This document shows positions 13,089 through 21,015 of a DNA stretch of 22,792 bases, in pieces; within the stretch, counting starts at the first letter, position 1, and each line of letters starts with the position of its first letter. The DNA comes from RGIG9041 sp045612565 (lineage in GTDB: Bacteria > Bacillota > Clostridia > Oscillospirales > QAKW01), in assembly GCA_045612565.1 (NCBI GenBank), contig JAZKZG010000035.1, positions 1 through 22,792 of the forward strand, read 5' to 3'. A model generated the notes under the pieces. It worked only from the letters and a program-made list of their open reading frames with translations. It ran no database searches and was not told where the DNA came from. The position numbers and the translations under genes are program-made.

Positions 13089-14911
13089 CAAAAAAACAAC
13101 AAAAGATGCTGTGGCGAATAATAGCATCCGCCGCGATTTTTGTAATTTCAATTATTGTAAACATAAAAATATTGTCTTTATTGTTGTTGCTTATATCGTA
13201 TGCTGTTATCGGTTGGGATGTTTTGTGGCGTGCTGTTTGTAATATAAAAAACGGTGATGTTTTTGACGAGAATTTTCTTATGTCACTTGCAACTGTCGGT
13301 GCAATTGCAACGGGCGAATATCATGAGGCTGTTTTTGTAATGTTGTTTTACCAGGTGGGTGAACTTTTTCAAAATATTGCCACACAAAAAAGTCGAAAAT
13401 CAATAGCCGCACTGTGTGACCTCAAAGCCGACACCGCCTGTCTTTTAAAAGATGGTAAACAAACAACAGTTGACCCAAGTGAAATTAAAGTTGGTGATAT
13501 AATCGTTATACGCGCGGGTGAAAAAATCGCACTTGACGGTATTGTGACCGAGGGTCATAGTAATATCGATACAGTCTCGCTTACGGGCGAGGCTCAGCCC
13601 ATTTTTGTGCGCGAGGGTGATAAAGTGATTTCGGGCTGTATTAACCTGAGCGGTGTGATTTATGTAAAGGTCACTCACGAACTCTCGCAGTCAACGGTTT
13701 CAAAAATTCTGGAACTTGTCGAAAATTCGGCACTTAACAAATCAAAAAGCGAGGCGTTTATAACGCGCTTTGCAAGGTACTATACCCCCGTTGTTGTAAT
13801 AGGTGCGGTTTGCCTTGCGATAATTCCGCCGTTGTTTTTGGGAATAGCTGACGGCGCAGTATGGTCGAAGTGGATTTACCGTGCGATGACATTTTTGGTA
13901 ATTTCTTGCCCATGTGCACTCGTTATATCGGTGCCACTTACATTCTTTGGCGGAATAGGTCACGCGTCGCGTCGAGGTATACTCATAAAAGGCGGTGCAT
14001 TTATCGAAACTCTTGCAAATTGCAATACCGTTATTTTTGATAAAACAGGCACACTTACCGAGGGTAAATTTAAAATAACAAAACTGGCCCCGAGAGGCAT
14101 CACCGAAAACGAACTTTTGATGTATGCATCGGTGTGCGAAAGTTTTTCAAATCATCCTGTTGCAAATGCTATCACCGAGGCATATCCACCGACCGAAAAA
14201 ATCGAAGACTTTTGTGAGTATGCAGGTCTTGGAACTCAGGTTACTCTTAACCAAAAAACTGTGTATGCGGGTAACGTAGCGTTTATGAAAAGCCTTGGCA
14301 TAACAAACTGTGAGTCGGATGAATTCGGCACAACGGTGTATGTTGCCGTAGATAAAAAATATGTTGGCAGTATTACCCTTGCGGATGTGGTAAAGCCGAC
14401 ATCGAGTGATACAATAACTGCTCTTGGTTCGCTTGGGGTTGATACAGTTATGTTGACAGGTGACAGGCAAAAAACAGCCGAGCATTTTGCAAAAATATTC
14501 GGTATCACAAAATATTACAGTGAACTTTTACCTGCTGACAAGGTTGATATTACCAAAAAAATCAAGGACGGTAATAAAAAAATTGCCTTTGTGGGTGACG
14601 GCATAAACGATGCACCTGTATTGTCATTTGCCGACGTAGGCATTGCTATGGGCGGTATTGGCTCGGATGCTGCAATCGAGGCGGCAGATATTGTGCTTAT
14701 GGATGATGACCCGCAAAAAATTGTAACAGCAATCGATATTTGCAAAAAAGTGCTTAAAATCGCACGTCAGAACATTATATTTGTACTGTTTGTAAAAGCG
14801 CTTGTGCTTTTGCTTGGTGCACTTGGAATTACAGGAATGTGGGCGGCAGTATTTGCTGATGTTGGTGTTGCGGTAATCGCAATACTAAATGCAATCCGTA
14901 CAATTAAATAA
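13085..14911 (+). CDS. cadA: Zn/Cd/Pb-exporting P1B-type ATPase
   Basis: A 608-residue membrane pump that drives divalent metal out of the cell with ATP. Motifs in order: actuator TGE (167-169), transmembrane CPC (275-277, SCPCALV), phosphorylation site DKTGT (D319), HP in SNHPVA (357-358), nucleotide-site TGD (458-460) and GDGINDAP (504-511). The last two helices carry the P1B-2 subtype residues, K571 in FVLFVKAL and D592 in FADVGVAVIAILNA, which fits Zn2+, Cd2+ and Pb2+ rather than Cu+. No N-terminal HMA domain is present; the preceding small gene supplies it. The GTG start at 13085 has AAGGTGA at good spacing and overlaps the HMA stop. Naming it cadA rather than zntA is by convention, because metal preference cannot be read more finely. 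Confidence 0.93.
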   Translation: MTKKQQKMLWRIIASAAIFVISIIVNIKILSLLLLLISYAVIGWDVLWRAVCNIKNGDVFDENFLMSLATVGAIATGEYHEAVFVMLFYQVGELFQNIATQKSRKSIAALCDLKADTACLLKDGKQTTVDPSEIKVGDIIVIRAGEKIALDGIVTEGHSNIDTVSLTGEAQPIFVREGDKVISGCINLSGVIYVKVTHELSQSTVSKILELVENSALNKSKSEAFITRFARYYTPVVVIGAVCLAIIPPLFLGIADGAVWSKWIYRAMTFLVISCPCALVISVPLTFFGGIGHASRRGILIKGGAFIETLANCNTVIFDKTGTLTEGKFKITKLAPRGITENELLMYASVCESFSNHPVANAITEAYPPTEKIEDFCEYAGLGTQVTLNQKTVYAGNVAFMKSLGITNCESDEFGTTVYVAVDKKYVGSITLADVVKPTSSDTITALGSLGVDTVMLTGDRQKTAEHFAKIFGITKYYSELLPADKVDITKKIKDGNKKIAFVGDGINDAPVLSFADVGIAMGGIGSDAAIEAADIVLMDDDPQKIVTAIDICKKVLKIARQNIIFVLFVKALVLLLGALGITGMWAAVFADVGVAVIAILNAIRTIK

Positions 14912-14947
14912 AAAATCGGCAGAGTATTAATCTCTCTGCCGATTTTT
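14911..14947. terminator. Bidirectional terminator, metal operon / alpha-galactosidase
   Basis: AAAAATCGGCAGAG (14911-14924) pairs perfectly with CTCTGCCGATTTTT (14934-14947) around a 9-nt loop. It overlaps the last base of the cadA stop and ends just before the stop of the convergent GH36 gene. Confidence 0.92.
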
Positions 14948-14949
14948 AT

Positions 14950-16755
14950 TTATTTATAAATAGCTGCAAAACTTTCGTGCGGTAAAAGTGTTACAGTGAG
15001 AGTATCACCTTTTTGTGTAAAGGGTTTATCTGATACGAGCTTTTTGTCAATACCTTTTATTGTAATCTTACGTGGCATTTCTTCCCAGTTTACAATAACA
15101 ACGGCTTTGTCGCCTTTCCACAGTGACGGCTGACGGTAGTCGTCTGCAAGGTAAAGAGGTTCAAGATTATCGCCTGCAATTTTGAACGCGTTTTCGATGA
15201 TTTTTATACCGCGCTCGTTGAGTACCGACATTCTGTCGGATAAGAAGATGTTACCGCCCGAAATTGCAACAAGGTTTGCCCACGTTTCAGCCTCTATCGC
15301 GTCAAACTGGTCGCCGTGGCGCCAGATGAGCTTGCTTCTGTTTTTATCGGTCTGCTTTGCTCTGGGAGGTGCGTAAAAATCATTACGCTTGTTGCCTTCC
15401 CAGATAAGTGGCTCGTTTGACGTTTCCTCGCCGCGTACAATAAGAAAGTCGGGGTCGATACGTGTGATTTTATTGTTGTAAATGCTCGACCATGAAATTG
15501 AGCGGGCAATTGCGCGAACGTGCGGGAAATGGTTGTGTATATCAAGACCTATGCGCATTGACGGAGCGATGTCGGCACCGCACTCAAGCGGAAGCGAGCA
15601 ACCGAGAACGACTGCATCGGGACCCGTGTATGCCTTAACGTCCTCAACAAGCTGAGCAAGTACGCCGTAGGGTGATGCGTCTTTGTCATAAAAGCTCTTA
15701 ACCTCAAGGAGCGGCGAAACGTAGTCCATTTTAAAGAGTCTGTAGCCTGCATCGTACTGATACTTATAATTATCAAGAATAAACTGCTTTGCGTCGGGGT
15801 GTGTGGGGTCGAGGTAGTAAAGCCCCATTGAGAATAAAAGTTCACCCTTTTCATTACGGCACAGCCAATCCTGATGGTCTTTGAAAATTGCAACGTCGTC
15901 ACGTATACCGACAGGTGTCATCCAGATACCGGGGATAAAGCCTGCCGCACGGATATCGTCGGCAACCGCCTTAAGACCGCAGGCGAATTTTTCATTTTCC
16001 GTCCACTCGCCCCAGCCTTTTTGCCAACCGTCATCAATTACTATGTAATCGAGTAAATTTGCAAACGGCATATTTTTGAGTGCTGCAACGTTTTCAAAAA
16101 TATCCTCAGCTTTTACCTTGTCAAGATAATAGTCCCATGTGTTCCAGCCGATAAGCTTTGGCATAGAGAATGTACTTTGCGGTAAAAGATCACGATAAAC
16201 TTTAAAGAAATCTGAGATTGTTGTATCTTCATTGATATAGGCGCGCTCTGTCACAAGTTCGGTATAGTCAAGCATACCCTCGGTATACTCTGTCTTTACG
16301 CTAAAGGTAAAATTGCCTGTTTCGTCTTTATTGATAACAGCCTGACAAATATTTTTAAAAGGCGCAATTCCCGATACGATAAGACCGTTTTTGTCAAGTG
16401 TTTTGTAAAGACCCATCGCGGTCTCGCAGTATTCGGTATCAACCGCAAACTCGTGCGGAAAACGGATTTCGCTTTTTGTGGTTTCTCTGCCGAGAACAGA
16501 AATGTGGTCGGTAGCATCGGGTGTATCTGCCGATACAATAATGCTGTCAATACGTGAAATACCAAGCGGTTCGTCTGAACTAACCTTCATATCAACAAGT
16601 GTTCCGCCCTGGTGTTTTGTATGTGTCCATACAACATCTACATGGTCAACCTTTGTTTTGTAAACGGTTGTGTCGCCATCAGTTTCACCAATCAGAAGCG
16701 CCTTTGAAACATACGCTGTTTTTTTGGCAAAATATATTTTAAAACCAAGTTCCAT
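14950..16755 (-). CDS. GH36-type alpha-galactosidase
   Basis: A 601-residue clan GH-D enzyme. An N-terminal beta-sandwich (about 1-195) is followed by the catalytic TIM barrel (about 200-510) and a C-terminal beta domain ending in LPHESFAAIYK. Barrel signatures are GWNTWD (203-208), VIDDGWQKGWG (239-249), GIWMTP, and FKMDYVSP (341-348) with the likely nucleophile D344. RIGLDIH offers D405 as probable acid/base. The predicted reaction is release of terminal alpha-galactose from melibiose- or raffinose-type sugars. There is no signal peptide, so the substrate must be imported. It is shorter than the 720-740 residue GH36 group I enzymes and closer to compact or plant-raffinose-synthase-like members, so transfer activity or another substrate is possible. 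AAGGTG lies about 11 nt before the ATG. It is a single-gene transcript. Confidence 0.82.
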   Translation of the reverse strand: MELGFKIYFAKKTAYVSKALLIGETDGDTTVYKTKVDHVDVVWTHTKHQGGTLVDMKVSSDEPLGISRIDSIIVSADTPDATDHISVLGRETTKSEIRFPHEFAVDTEYCETAMGLYKTLDKNGLIVSGIAPFKNICQAVINKDETGNFTFSVKTEYTEGMLDYTELVTERAYINEDTTISDFFKVYRDLLPQSTFSMPKLIGWNTWDYYLDKVKAEDIFENVAALKNMPFANLLDYIVIDDGWQKGWGEWTENEKFACGLKAVADDIRAAGFIPGIWMTPVGIRDDVAIFKDHQDWLCRNEKGELLFSMGLYYLDPTHPDAKQFILDNYKYQYDAGYRLFKMDYVSPLLEVKSFYDKDASPYGVLAQLVEDVKAYTGPDAVVLGCSLPLECGADIAPSMRIGLDIHNHFPHVRAIARSISWSSIYNNKITRIDPDFLIVRGEETSNEPLIWEGNKRNDFYAPPRAKQTDKNRSKLIWRHGDQFDAIEAETWANLVAISGGNIFLSDRMSVLNERGIKIIENAFKIAGDNLEPLYLADDYRQPSLWKGDKAVVIVNWEEMPRKITIKGIDKKLVSDKPFTQKGDTLTVTLLPHESFAAIYK

Positions 16756-16790
16756 TTTTAAAATTCACCTTTCTTTACAAATTTAACTAA

Positions 16791-16819
16791 ATAATAACAA
16801 ATGTAAAATAACAAGTCAA
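16791..16819 (-). promoter_or_regulatory. Promoter of the alpha-galactosidase gene
   Basis: On the minus strand: TTGACT (16819-16814), 17 nt, TATTAT (16796-16791). It is close to consensus. Its -35 box lies 4 bp from the -35 box of the divergent ATP synthase promoter. No catabolite-repression site or sugar-regulator palindrome was recognised. Confidence 0.7.
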
Positions 16820-16823
16820 CCGA

Positions 16824-16852
16824 TTGACAACAAAAAAACAGTGTGATATATT
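16824..16852 (+). promoter_or_regulatory. Promoter of the ATP synthase operon
   Basis: A perfect TTGACA (16824-16829), 17 nt, TATATT (16847-16852). It is one of the strongest promoters in the window, as suits a housekeeping operon. Transcription would start near 16859, about 12 nt before the AAGGA of the first gene. Confidence 0.8.
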
Positions 16853-16880
16853 AATTAATATTAAATTTAAAAGGAAATGT

Positions 16881-17291
16881 ATGCCAAAAATGATAAAACC
16901 TCAAAAGGCAGTAACAGATAACACTAAATATGTTGCAGTTGTTACGGCAATACTATCTGTATTGATGCAGGGAGTTTTTCTCATAATAAAAAAATGGGAC
17001 TATACTGTGCTTACAGGTAACATACTCGGTGCCGTGGCGGCTGTTTTTAATTTTTTTGTAATGGCTCTGTTCATACAGGTGGCTGTTGAAAAAGACCAAA
17101 AGGAAGCCAAAAATGCTTTAAAACTTTCGCAGACCGTAAGATTTTTGTTTTTAATAGTAATCGCGGTAATCGGTATAACGCTTCCTGTTTTTAATAGTGT
17201 AACAACAGTCGTTTCGTTTTTGTTTCCGCAGTTTGCGGTAACAATTTATCCGATAGTTTTCAGAAAAAAGGAGGATGATACAAATGAATAA
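16881..17291 (+). CDS. atpI: ATP synthase subunit I-like four-helix membrane protein
   Basis: A 136-residue membrane protein with four helices: about 18-37 (VVTAILSVLMQGVFLI), 41-66 (TGNILGAVAAVFNFFVMALF), 85-102 and 107-129. Position and size match AtpI, the accessory protein that opens many atp operons and helps assemble the c ring. Sequence similarity to AtpI is judged by layout only, so the symbol is tentative. The start is the ATG at 16881 with AAGGA about 6 nt upstream. A TTG at 16824 extends the frame but lies in the -35 box of the promoter, so it cannot be the start of this transcript. Its end overlaps atpB by 8 nt. Confidence 0.7.
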   Translation: MPKMIKPQKAVTDNTKYVAVVTAILSVLMQGVFLIIKKWDYTVLTGNILGAVAAVFNFFVMALFIQVAVEKDQKEAKNALKLSQTVRFLFLIVIAVIGITLPVFNSVTTVVSFLFPQFAVTIYPIVFRKKEDDTNE

Positions 17292-18183
17292 AAAAAGCCG
17301 TCGTTTTGTGGCAGTTGACGTACTGCTGCTGTTGCTGACGGTGCTTCCTCTTGCAGCGGCAATCGTAATAAAGGTTTTGACCGCACCACTTACCGAAGGC
17401 ATTTCAATCACGGGTGCACAGGTGTACTTCACCGTGCCGATGCCTATTCAGAACTGGCCGATATCGTCGGCACAAATCAATTCGTGGTGCGTGATTGTTT
17501 CAATCTTCGGTCTTTGCCTTTATCTTACCCACGGTGTGCGCACAAAGGTTGAAACACGCCGTCAGATGCTCTGCGAATGGGTTGTGGAAACACTTGAAAA
17601 TATGACGGTAGGTTCAATGGGAGAGTTTTTTAGAGGCTACGCGCCGTTTATTGCGGCAATCATCGCACTTTCCGCATTTTCAAGTCTTATTACTCTTTTC
17701 GGCCTTTTTCCGCCGACGTCAGACATCAATATCGTAGCGGGTTGGGCAATACTTGTCTTTATCCTTATTACCTACTATAAATTAAAAGGCGGATTTTTGA
17801 ATTATCTCAAAGGCTTTTTGGAACCGATATTTGTAATGCTCCCGCTTAATATTCTCGGCGAGATTGCAACCCCTGTTTCAATGGCATTCCGTCATTACGG
17901 CAACGTTTTGTCGGGCTCGGTTATTGCGGTGCTTATCTCTGCAGCACTTGCAGGACTTTCAAATCTCGTTCTTGGTTGGCTTCCCGGATTTTTGGGTGAA
18001 ATTCCGTTTTTACAGGTCGGTATCCCCGCGGTGCTTTCAATGTACTTTGATATATTCAGCGGATGTATGCAGGCGTATATCTTTGCAATGTTGACAATGC
18101 TCAATATTTCAAACGGCTTCCCACAGGACGAATACGAAAAAAGAAAATTAAAAAAATTAAATAAAAAACAAATAAATAATTAA
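17284..18183 (+). CDS. atpB: F1Fo ATP synthase subunit a
   Basis: A 299-residue membrane subunit forming the ion half-channels next to the c ring. The essential Arg is present as R203 in SMAFRHYGNVLSGSVIAVLIS, equivalent to the RLFGN region of E. coli subunit a. Helices before and after fit the usual five to six. A long N-terminal part with HGVRTKVETRRQML precedes the channel. The ending is strongly basic (KRKLKKLNKKQ). The start is placed at ATG 17284, because a perfect AGGAGG ends 9 nt before it; the ATG at 17275 directly abuts that site. The 8-nt overlap with the atpI-like gene indicates coupling. Confidence 0.92.
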   Translation: MNKKSRRFVAVDVLLLLLTVLPLAAAIVIKVLTAPLTEGISITGAQVYFTVPMPIQNWPISSAQINSWCVIVSIFGLCLYLTHGVRTKVETRRQMLCEWVVETLENMTVGSMGEFFRGYAPFIAAIIALSAFSSLITLFGLFPPTSDINIVAGWAILVFILITYYKLKGGFLNYLKGFLEPIFVMLPLNILGEIATPVSMAFRHYGNVLSGSVIAVLISAALAGLSNLVLGWLPGFLGEIPFLQVGIPAVLSMYFDIFSGCMQAYIFAMLTMLNISNGFPQDEYEKRKLKKLNKKQINN

Positions 18184-18202
18184 TTTTACGGAGGAAAAAA
18201 TT

Positions 18203-18490
18203 ATGGAACTCGCAATTGGTATTATTTTAGGCTGCTGTGCACTCGGTGCAGGTATCTGTATGGGTATCGGCGCTATTGGCCCCGGTATCGGTGAAGGTAA
18301 CGCTGTATCAAAGGCCTGTGAGGCTATCGGTCGTCAGCCCGAAAGCAAAGGTGCTGTTACTTCAACAATGATTATGGGTTGTGCTATTTCAGAAACAACA
18401 GGTATCTATTCACTCGTTGTGGCAATCCTTCTTATTTTTGTTGCACCCAACATTCTTGTTAACGCACTTGTAAAGGCTATCGGTAAATAA
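18203..18490 (+). CDS. atpE: F1Fo ATP synthase subunit c, probable two-carboxylate Na+ type
   Basis: A 95-residue hairpin of two membrane helices that forms the rotor ring. Helix 1 holds GIGPGIGEGNAV, the polar loop is GRQPESKG, and helix 2 holds GCAISETTGIYSLVVAILL with the ion-carrying Glu at E64. Set against the known Na+ c subunit of Ilyobacter tartaricus (Q32, E65, S66, T67, Y70), this protein has E64, T65, T66 and Y69, but Glu (E31) where that one has Gln. A Glu at this place is the two-carboxylate arrangement described for the Na+ c ring of Fusobacterium nucleatum. Na+ coupling is therefore likely. GGAGG precedes the ATG. The C-terminus extends about six residues beyond typical short c subunits. 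Confidence 0.95.
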   Translation: MELAIGIILGCCALGAGICMGIGAIGPGIGEGNAVSKACEAIGRQPESKGAVTSTMIMGCAISETTGIYSLVVAILLIFVAPNILVNALVKAIGK

Positions 18491-18492
18491 AA

Positions 18493-19005
18493 ATGCAAAC
18501 ACTTGACATCATATCAGTAAACATATGGAATACAGTTATTTCGCTTTGTAATCTACTGATTATTTTTCTGGTTGTCAAAAAGTTTTTGTTCGGTCCCGTT
18601 AAAAAGGTGCTTGATGCACGTCGCGAAAAAATCGACAGCGACTATGCCGATGCAAAAAAAGCAATGAACGAGGCAAATGCCGCTCGCGACGAATACGGGA
18701 AAAAACTCGAGAGTGCCAATGCCACTGCAGACGGAATTATTGCTGACGCTACGGCAAGTGCAAACCGCAGAGCAGACGATATTGTTGATGAGGCGCGTCA
18801 AAAAGCGGCAGTTATAATAAAACGTGCCGAAGATGACGCTGAACTTGAAATGAAAAAAGCTCAGAGCGCAATCCGTCACGAAATTGTTGACGTTTCGGTT
18901 GAAATTTCACAAAAACTGCTTGAGCGCGAAATCAACAAAGACGACCACAAAGAACTTATTGACTCATTTATTGAAAACTTAGGTGATTCCGATGAAAACG
19001 TATAA
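18493..19005 (+). CDS. atpF: F1Fo ATP synthase subunit b
   Basis: A 170-residue peripheral-stalk subunit. One N-terminal membrane helix (about 10-30, TVISLCNLLIIFLVVKKFL) is followed by FGPVKKVLDARREKI and a long charged coiled coil rich in Ala, Glu and Lys to the C-terminus, as usual for b. Length is normal. It starts only 2 nt after the atpE stop and has a poor ribosome binding site, so translation probably depends on ribosomes leaving atpE. That would help keep b well below c, matching the 2 b to 10 or more c stoichiometry. Its end overlaps atpH by 14 nt. Confidence 0.94.
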   Translation: MQTLDIISVNIWNTVISLCNLLIIFLVVKKFLFGPVKKVLDARREKIDSDYADAKKAMNEANAARDEYGKKLESANATADGIIADATASANRRADDIVDEARQKAAVIIKRAEDDAELEMKKAQSAIRHEIVDVSVEISQKLLEREINKDDHKELIDSFIENLGDSDENV

Positions 19006-19519
19006 GGAATACGGCGAGGCGCTGTTTGCACTCGCTCTTGAAACGGACAATACCGAAAGTTTTAAATCGGCGCTTGACACGGTTTGCGAGATTTTTAAAA
19101 ATGACCCCGAGTATATCGAATTTCTTGCCTGCTACGGCATACTCGTAAAAGAACGCACCGATGCACTCGAGCAGGTATTCGGCAAGACTATTCCTGAATA
19201 CGTGCTGTCGTTTTTGCAGATTTTGTGTGAGCAGGGCGCGATAAAAGAGTTTGGCGACTGTGTTGAAACTTATAATACTCTTTATGCTGAGCATAACAAA
19301 ACGACGACGGCGGTTGTTACAAGTGCGACAGAGCTTGACGAAGTTCAAAAAGCAAATCTTATCAAAAAGCTCGAAAAGATGTGTTCGCGCAACGTCACTC
19401 TCGACTTGAGAATTGACAAAACTCTGCTCGGCGGACTTGTTATAGAGATTGACGGCAAGATAATTGACGGCAGTTTGAAAAACCAACTGCATAAGGTGAA
19501 GGAAGTGATAGACAAATGA
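18992..19519 (+). CDS. atpH: F1Fo ATP synthase subunit delta
   Basis: A 175-residue subunit joining the top of F1 to the b stalk. The N-terminal helical domain begins YKEYGEALFALALE, and the C-terminal part has the family signature DKTLLGGLVIEIDGKIIDGSLKNQL. Length is normal. The start is the ATG at 18992 with AGGTGA 5-6 nt upstream; an in-frame GTG at 18983 overlaps that site. The start lies within the end of atpF, and its stop overlaps the atpA start through ATGA. Confidence 0.92.
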   Translation: MKTYKEYGEALFALALETDNTESFKSALDTVCEIFKNDPEYIEFLACYGILVKERTDALEQVFGKTIPEYVLSFLQILCEQGAIKEFGDCVETYNTLYAEHNKTTTAVVTSATELDEVQKANLIKKLEKMCSRNVTLDLRIDKTLLGGLVIEIDGKIIDGSLKNQLHKVKEVIDK

Positions 19520-21009
19520 ACGGTACACCGCAGGAAATCAGTAATATAATCAAACAACAGATAAAAAACTATAAATCAAAAATGGAAATGACCGAAACAG
19601 GAACAGTTGTTCTTGTCGGTGACGGTATTGCGCGCGTATACGGTCTTACGGGCTGTATGGCAAACGAACTCGTTGAGTTTGATGACGGCACACGCGGTCT
19701 TGCGCAAAACCTTGAAGAAGATACAGTATCGGTAGCGCTTTTGTCAAATAACAATGAGGTACACGAGGGCTCGTCGGTAAAACGCACCGGCTCTGTTTTG
19801 CAGGTGCCTGTTGGCGAATGTATGCTCGGACGCGTTGTAAACGCACTGGGTGAAGCAATTGACGGCAAGGGACCTATCGAATCAATGGCAACAAAGCCGA
19901 TTGAGTCGGAAGCACCCGGTATCATCGAACGCGAAAGCGTTTCGCGTCCGCTTCAGACAGGTATCAAGGCTATTGACAGTATGATTCCTATCGGCCGTGG
20001 TCAGCGTGAGCTTATCATAGGCGACAGACAGACAGGTAAAACCGAGATTGTACTCGATACAATACTTAATCAGAAAAACGAAAACGTAATCTGTGTTTAT
20101 GTTGCAATCGGTCAGAAAAATACATCGGTAGTTCAACTTGCAAACGAACTTGAAATGAACGGCGCGCTCGGTTATACAATAATCGTATCTGCCTCTGCAT
20201 CTGAAACCGCCCCCCTTCAGTACATCGCACCATATTCGGGCTGTGCTATGGCGGAATATTTCAGAGAGCAGGGTAAAGATGTGCTTATCATCTATGATGA
20301 CCTGTCAAAGCACGCCGTAGCATACCGCGCACTGTCACTGCTTATCCGTCGTCCGCCGGGACGAGAAGCATACCCCGGCGACGTTTTCTATTTACATTCA
20401 AGACTGCTTGAACGTGCAGCGTGTGTTGCAAAAGAGTACGGCGGCGGTTCGATCACCGCTCTGCCTATTATCGAAACACAGGCAGGCGACGTTTCGGCTT
20501 ATATCCCCACAAACGTTATTTCAATCACAGATGGTCAGATATTCCTTGAGACCGAGTTGTTCCATTCGGGCATTATGCCCGCTATCAACCCCGGTATCTC
20601 GGTAAGCCGTGTAGGCGGCTCGGCACAGCTTAAGGCTATGAAGGCGGTTTCGGGCAGACTTAAACTTCTTTATTCGCAGTACCGCGAACTTCAGGCATTT
20701 GCACAGTTCGGCTCCGACCTTGATGCTGATACAAAATCGCGTCTTGCACTCGGCGAGCGTATCGTTGAGGTATTAAAACAGGACCGCAACGCACCTGTAC
20801 CCGTAGGCTGTCAGGTCGCAATCATTTATGCAGTTATAACAGGATACCTTGACACAATTGCAGTTAAAGACGTAAAAGAGTTTGAAACACGCCTTTATGA
20901 TAAAATGCAGACTGAGCACAAAGAGCTTATGACCCGTATAGAGCAAAATATTTGGGAACTTGAAGACGAAAATGAGCTAAGACGTGCTATCGAAGAAATG
21001 CTGAGGTAA
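19516..21009 (+). CDS. atpA: F1Fo ATP synthase subunit alpha
   Basis: A 497-residue non-catalytic nucleotide-binding subunit of F1. The N-terminal beta barrel includes GDGIARVYGL. The nucleotide domain has Walker A GDRQTGKT (169-176), Walker B VLIIYDDLSKHA (256-267) and PAINPGISVSRVGG with the arginine finger R365. The C-terminal helical bundle ends ELRRAIEEMLR. Length is typical of the family. Start overlaps atpH by 4 nt, with GGAAG upstream inside atpH. Confidence 0.97.
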   Translation: MNGTPQEISNIIKQQIKNYKSKMEMTETGTVVLVGDGIARVYGLTGCMANELVEFDDGTRGLAQNLEEDTVSVALLSNNNEVHEGSSVKRTGSVLQVPVGECMLGRVVNALGEAIDGKGPIESMATKPIESEAPGIIERESVSRPLQTGIKAIDSMIPIGRGQRELIIGDRQTGKTEIVLDTILNQKNENVICVYVAIGQKNTSVVQLANELEMNGALGYTIIVSASASETAPLQYIAPYSGCAMAEYFREQGKDVLIIYDDLSKHAVAYRALSLLIRRPPGREAYPGDVFYLHSRLLERAACVAKEYGGGSITALPIIETQAGDVSAYIPTNVISITDGQIFLETELFHSGIMPAINPGISVSRVGGSAQLKAMKAVSGRLKLLYSQYRELQAFAQFGSDLDADTKSRLALGERIVEVLKQDRNAPVPVGCQVAIIYAVITGYLDTIAVKDVKEFETRLYDKMQTEHKELMTRIEQNIWELEDENELRRAIEEMLR

Positions 21010-21015
21010 CATGCT

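Noticed and set aside
16824..16880. Nineteen-codon extension of the atpI-like gene from a TTG
   Set aside because: The TTG is part of the -35 box TTGACA, so it is not transcribed from this promoter.
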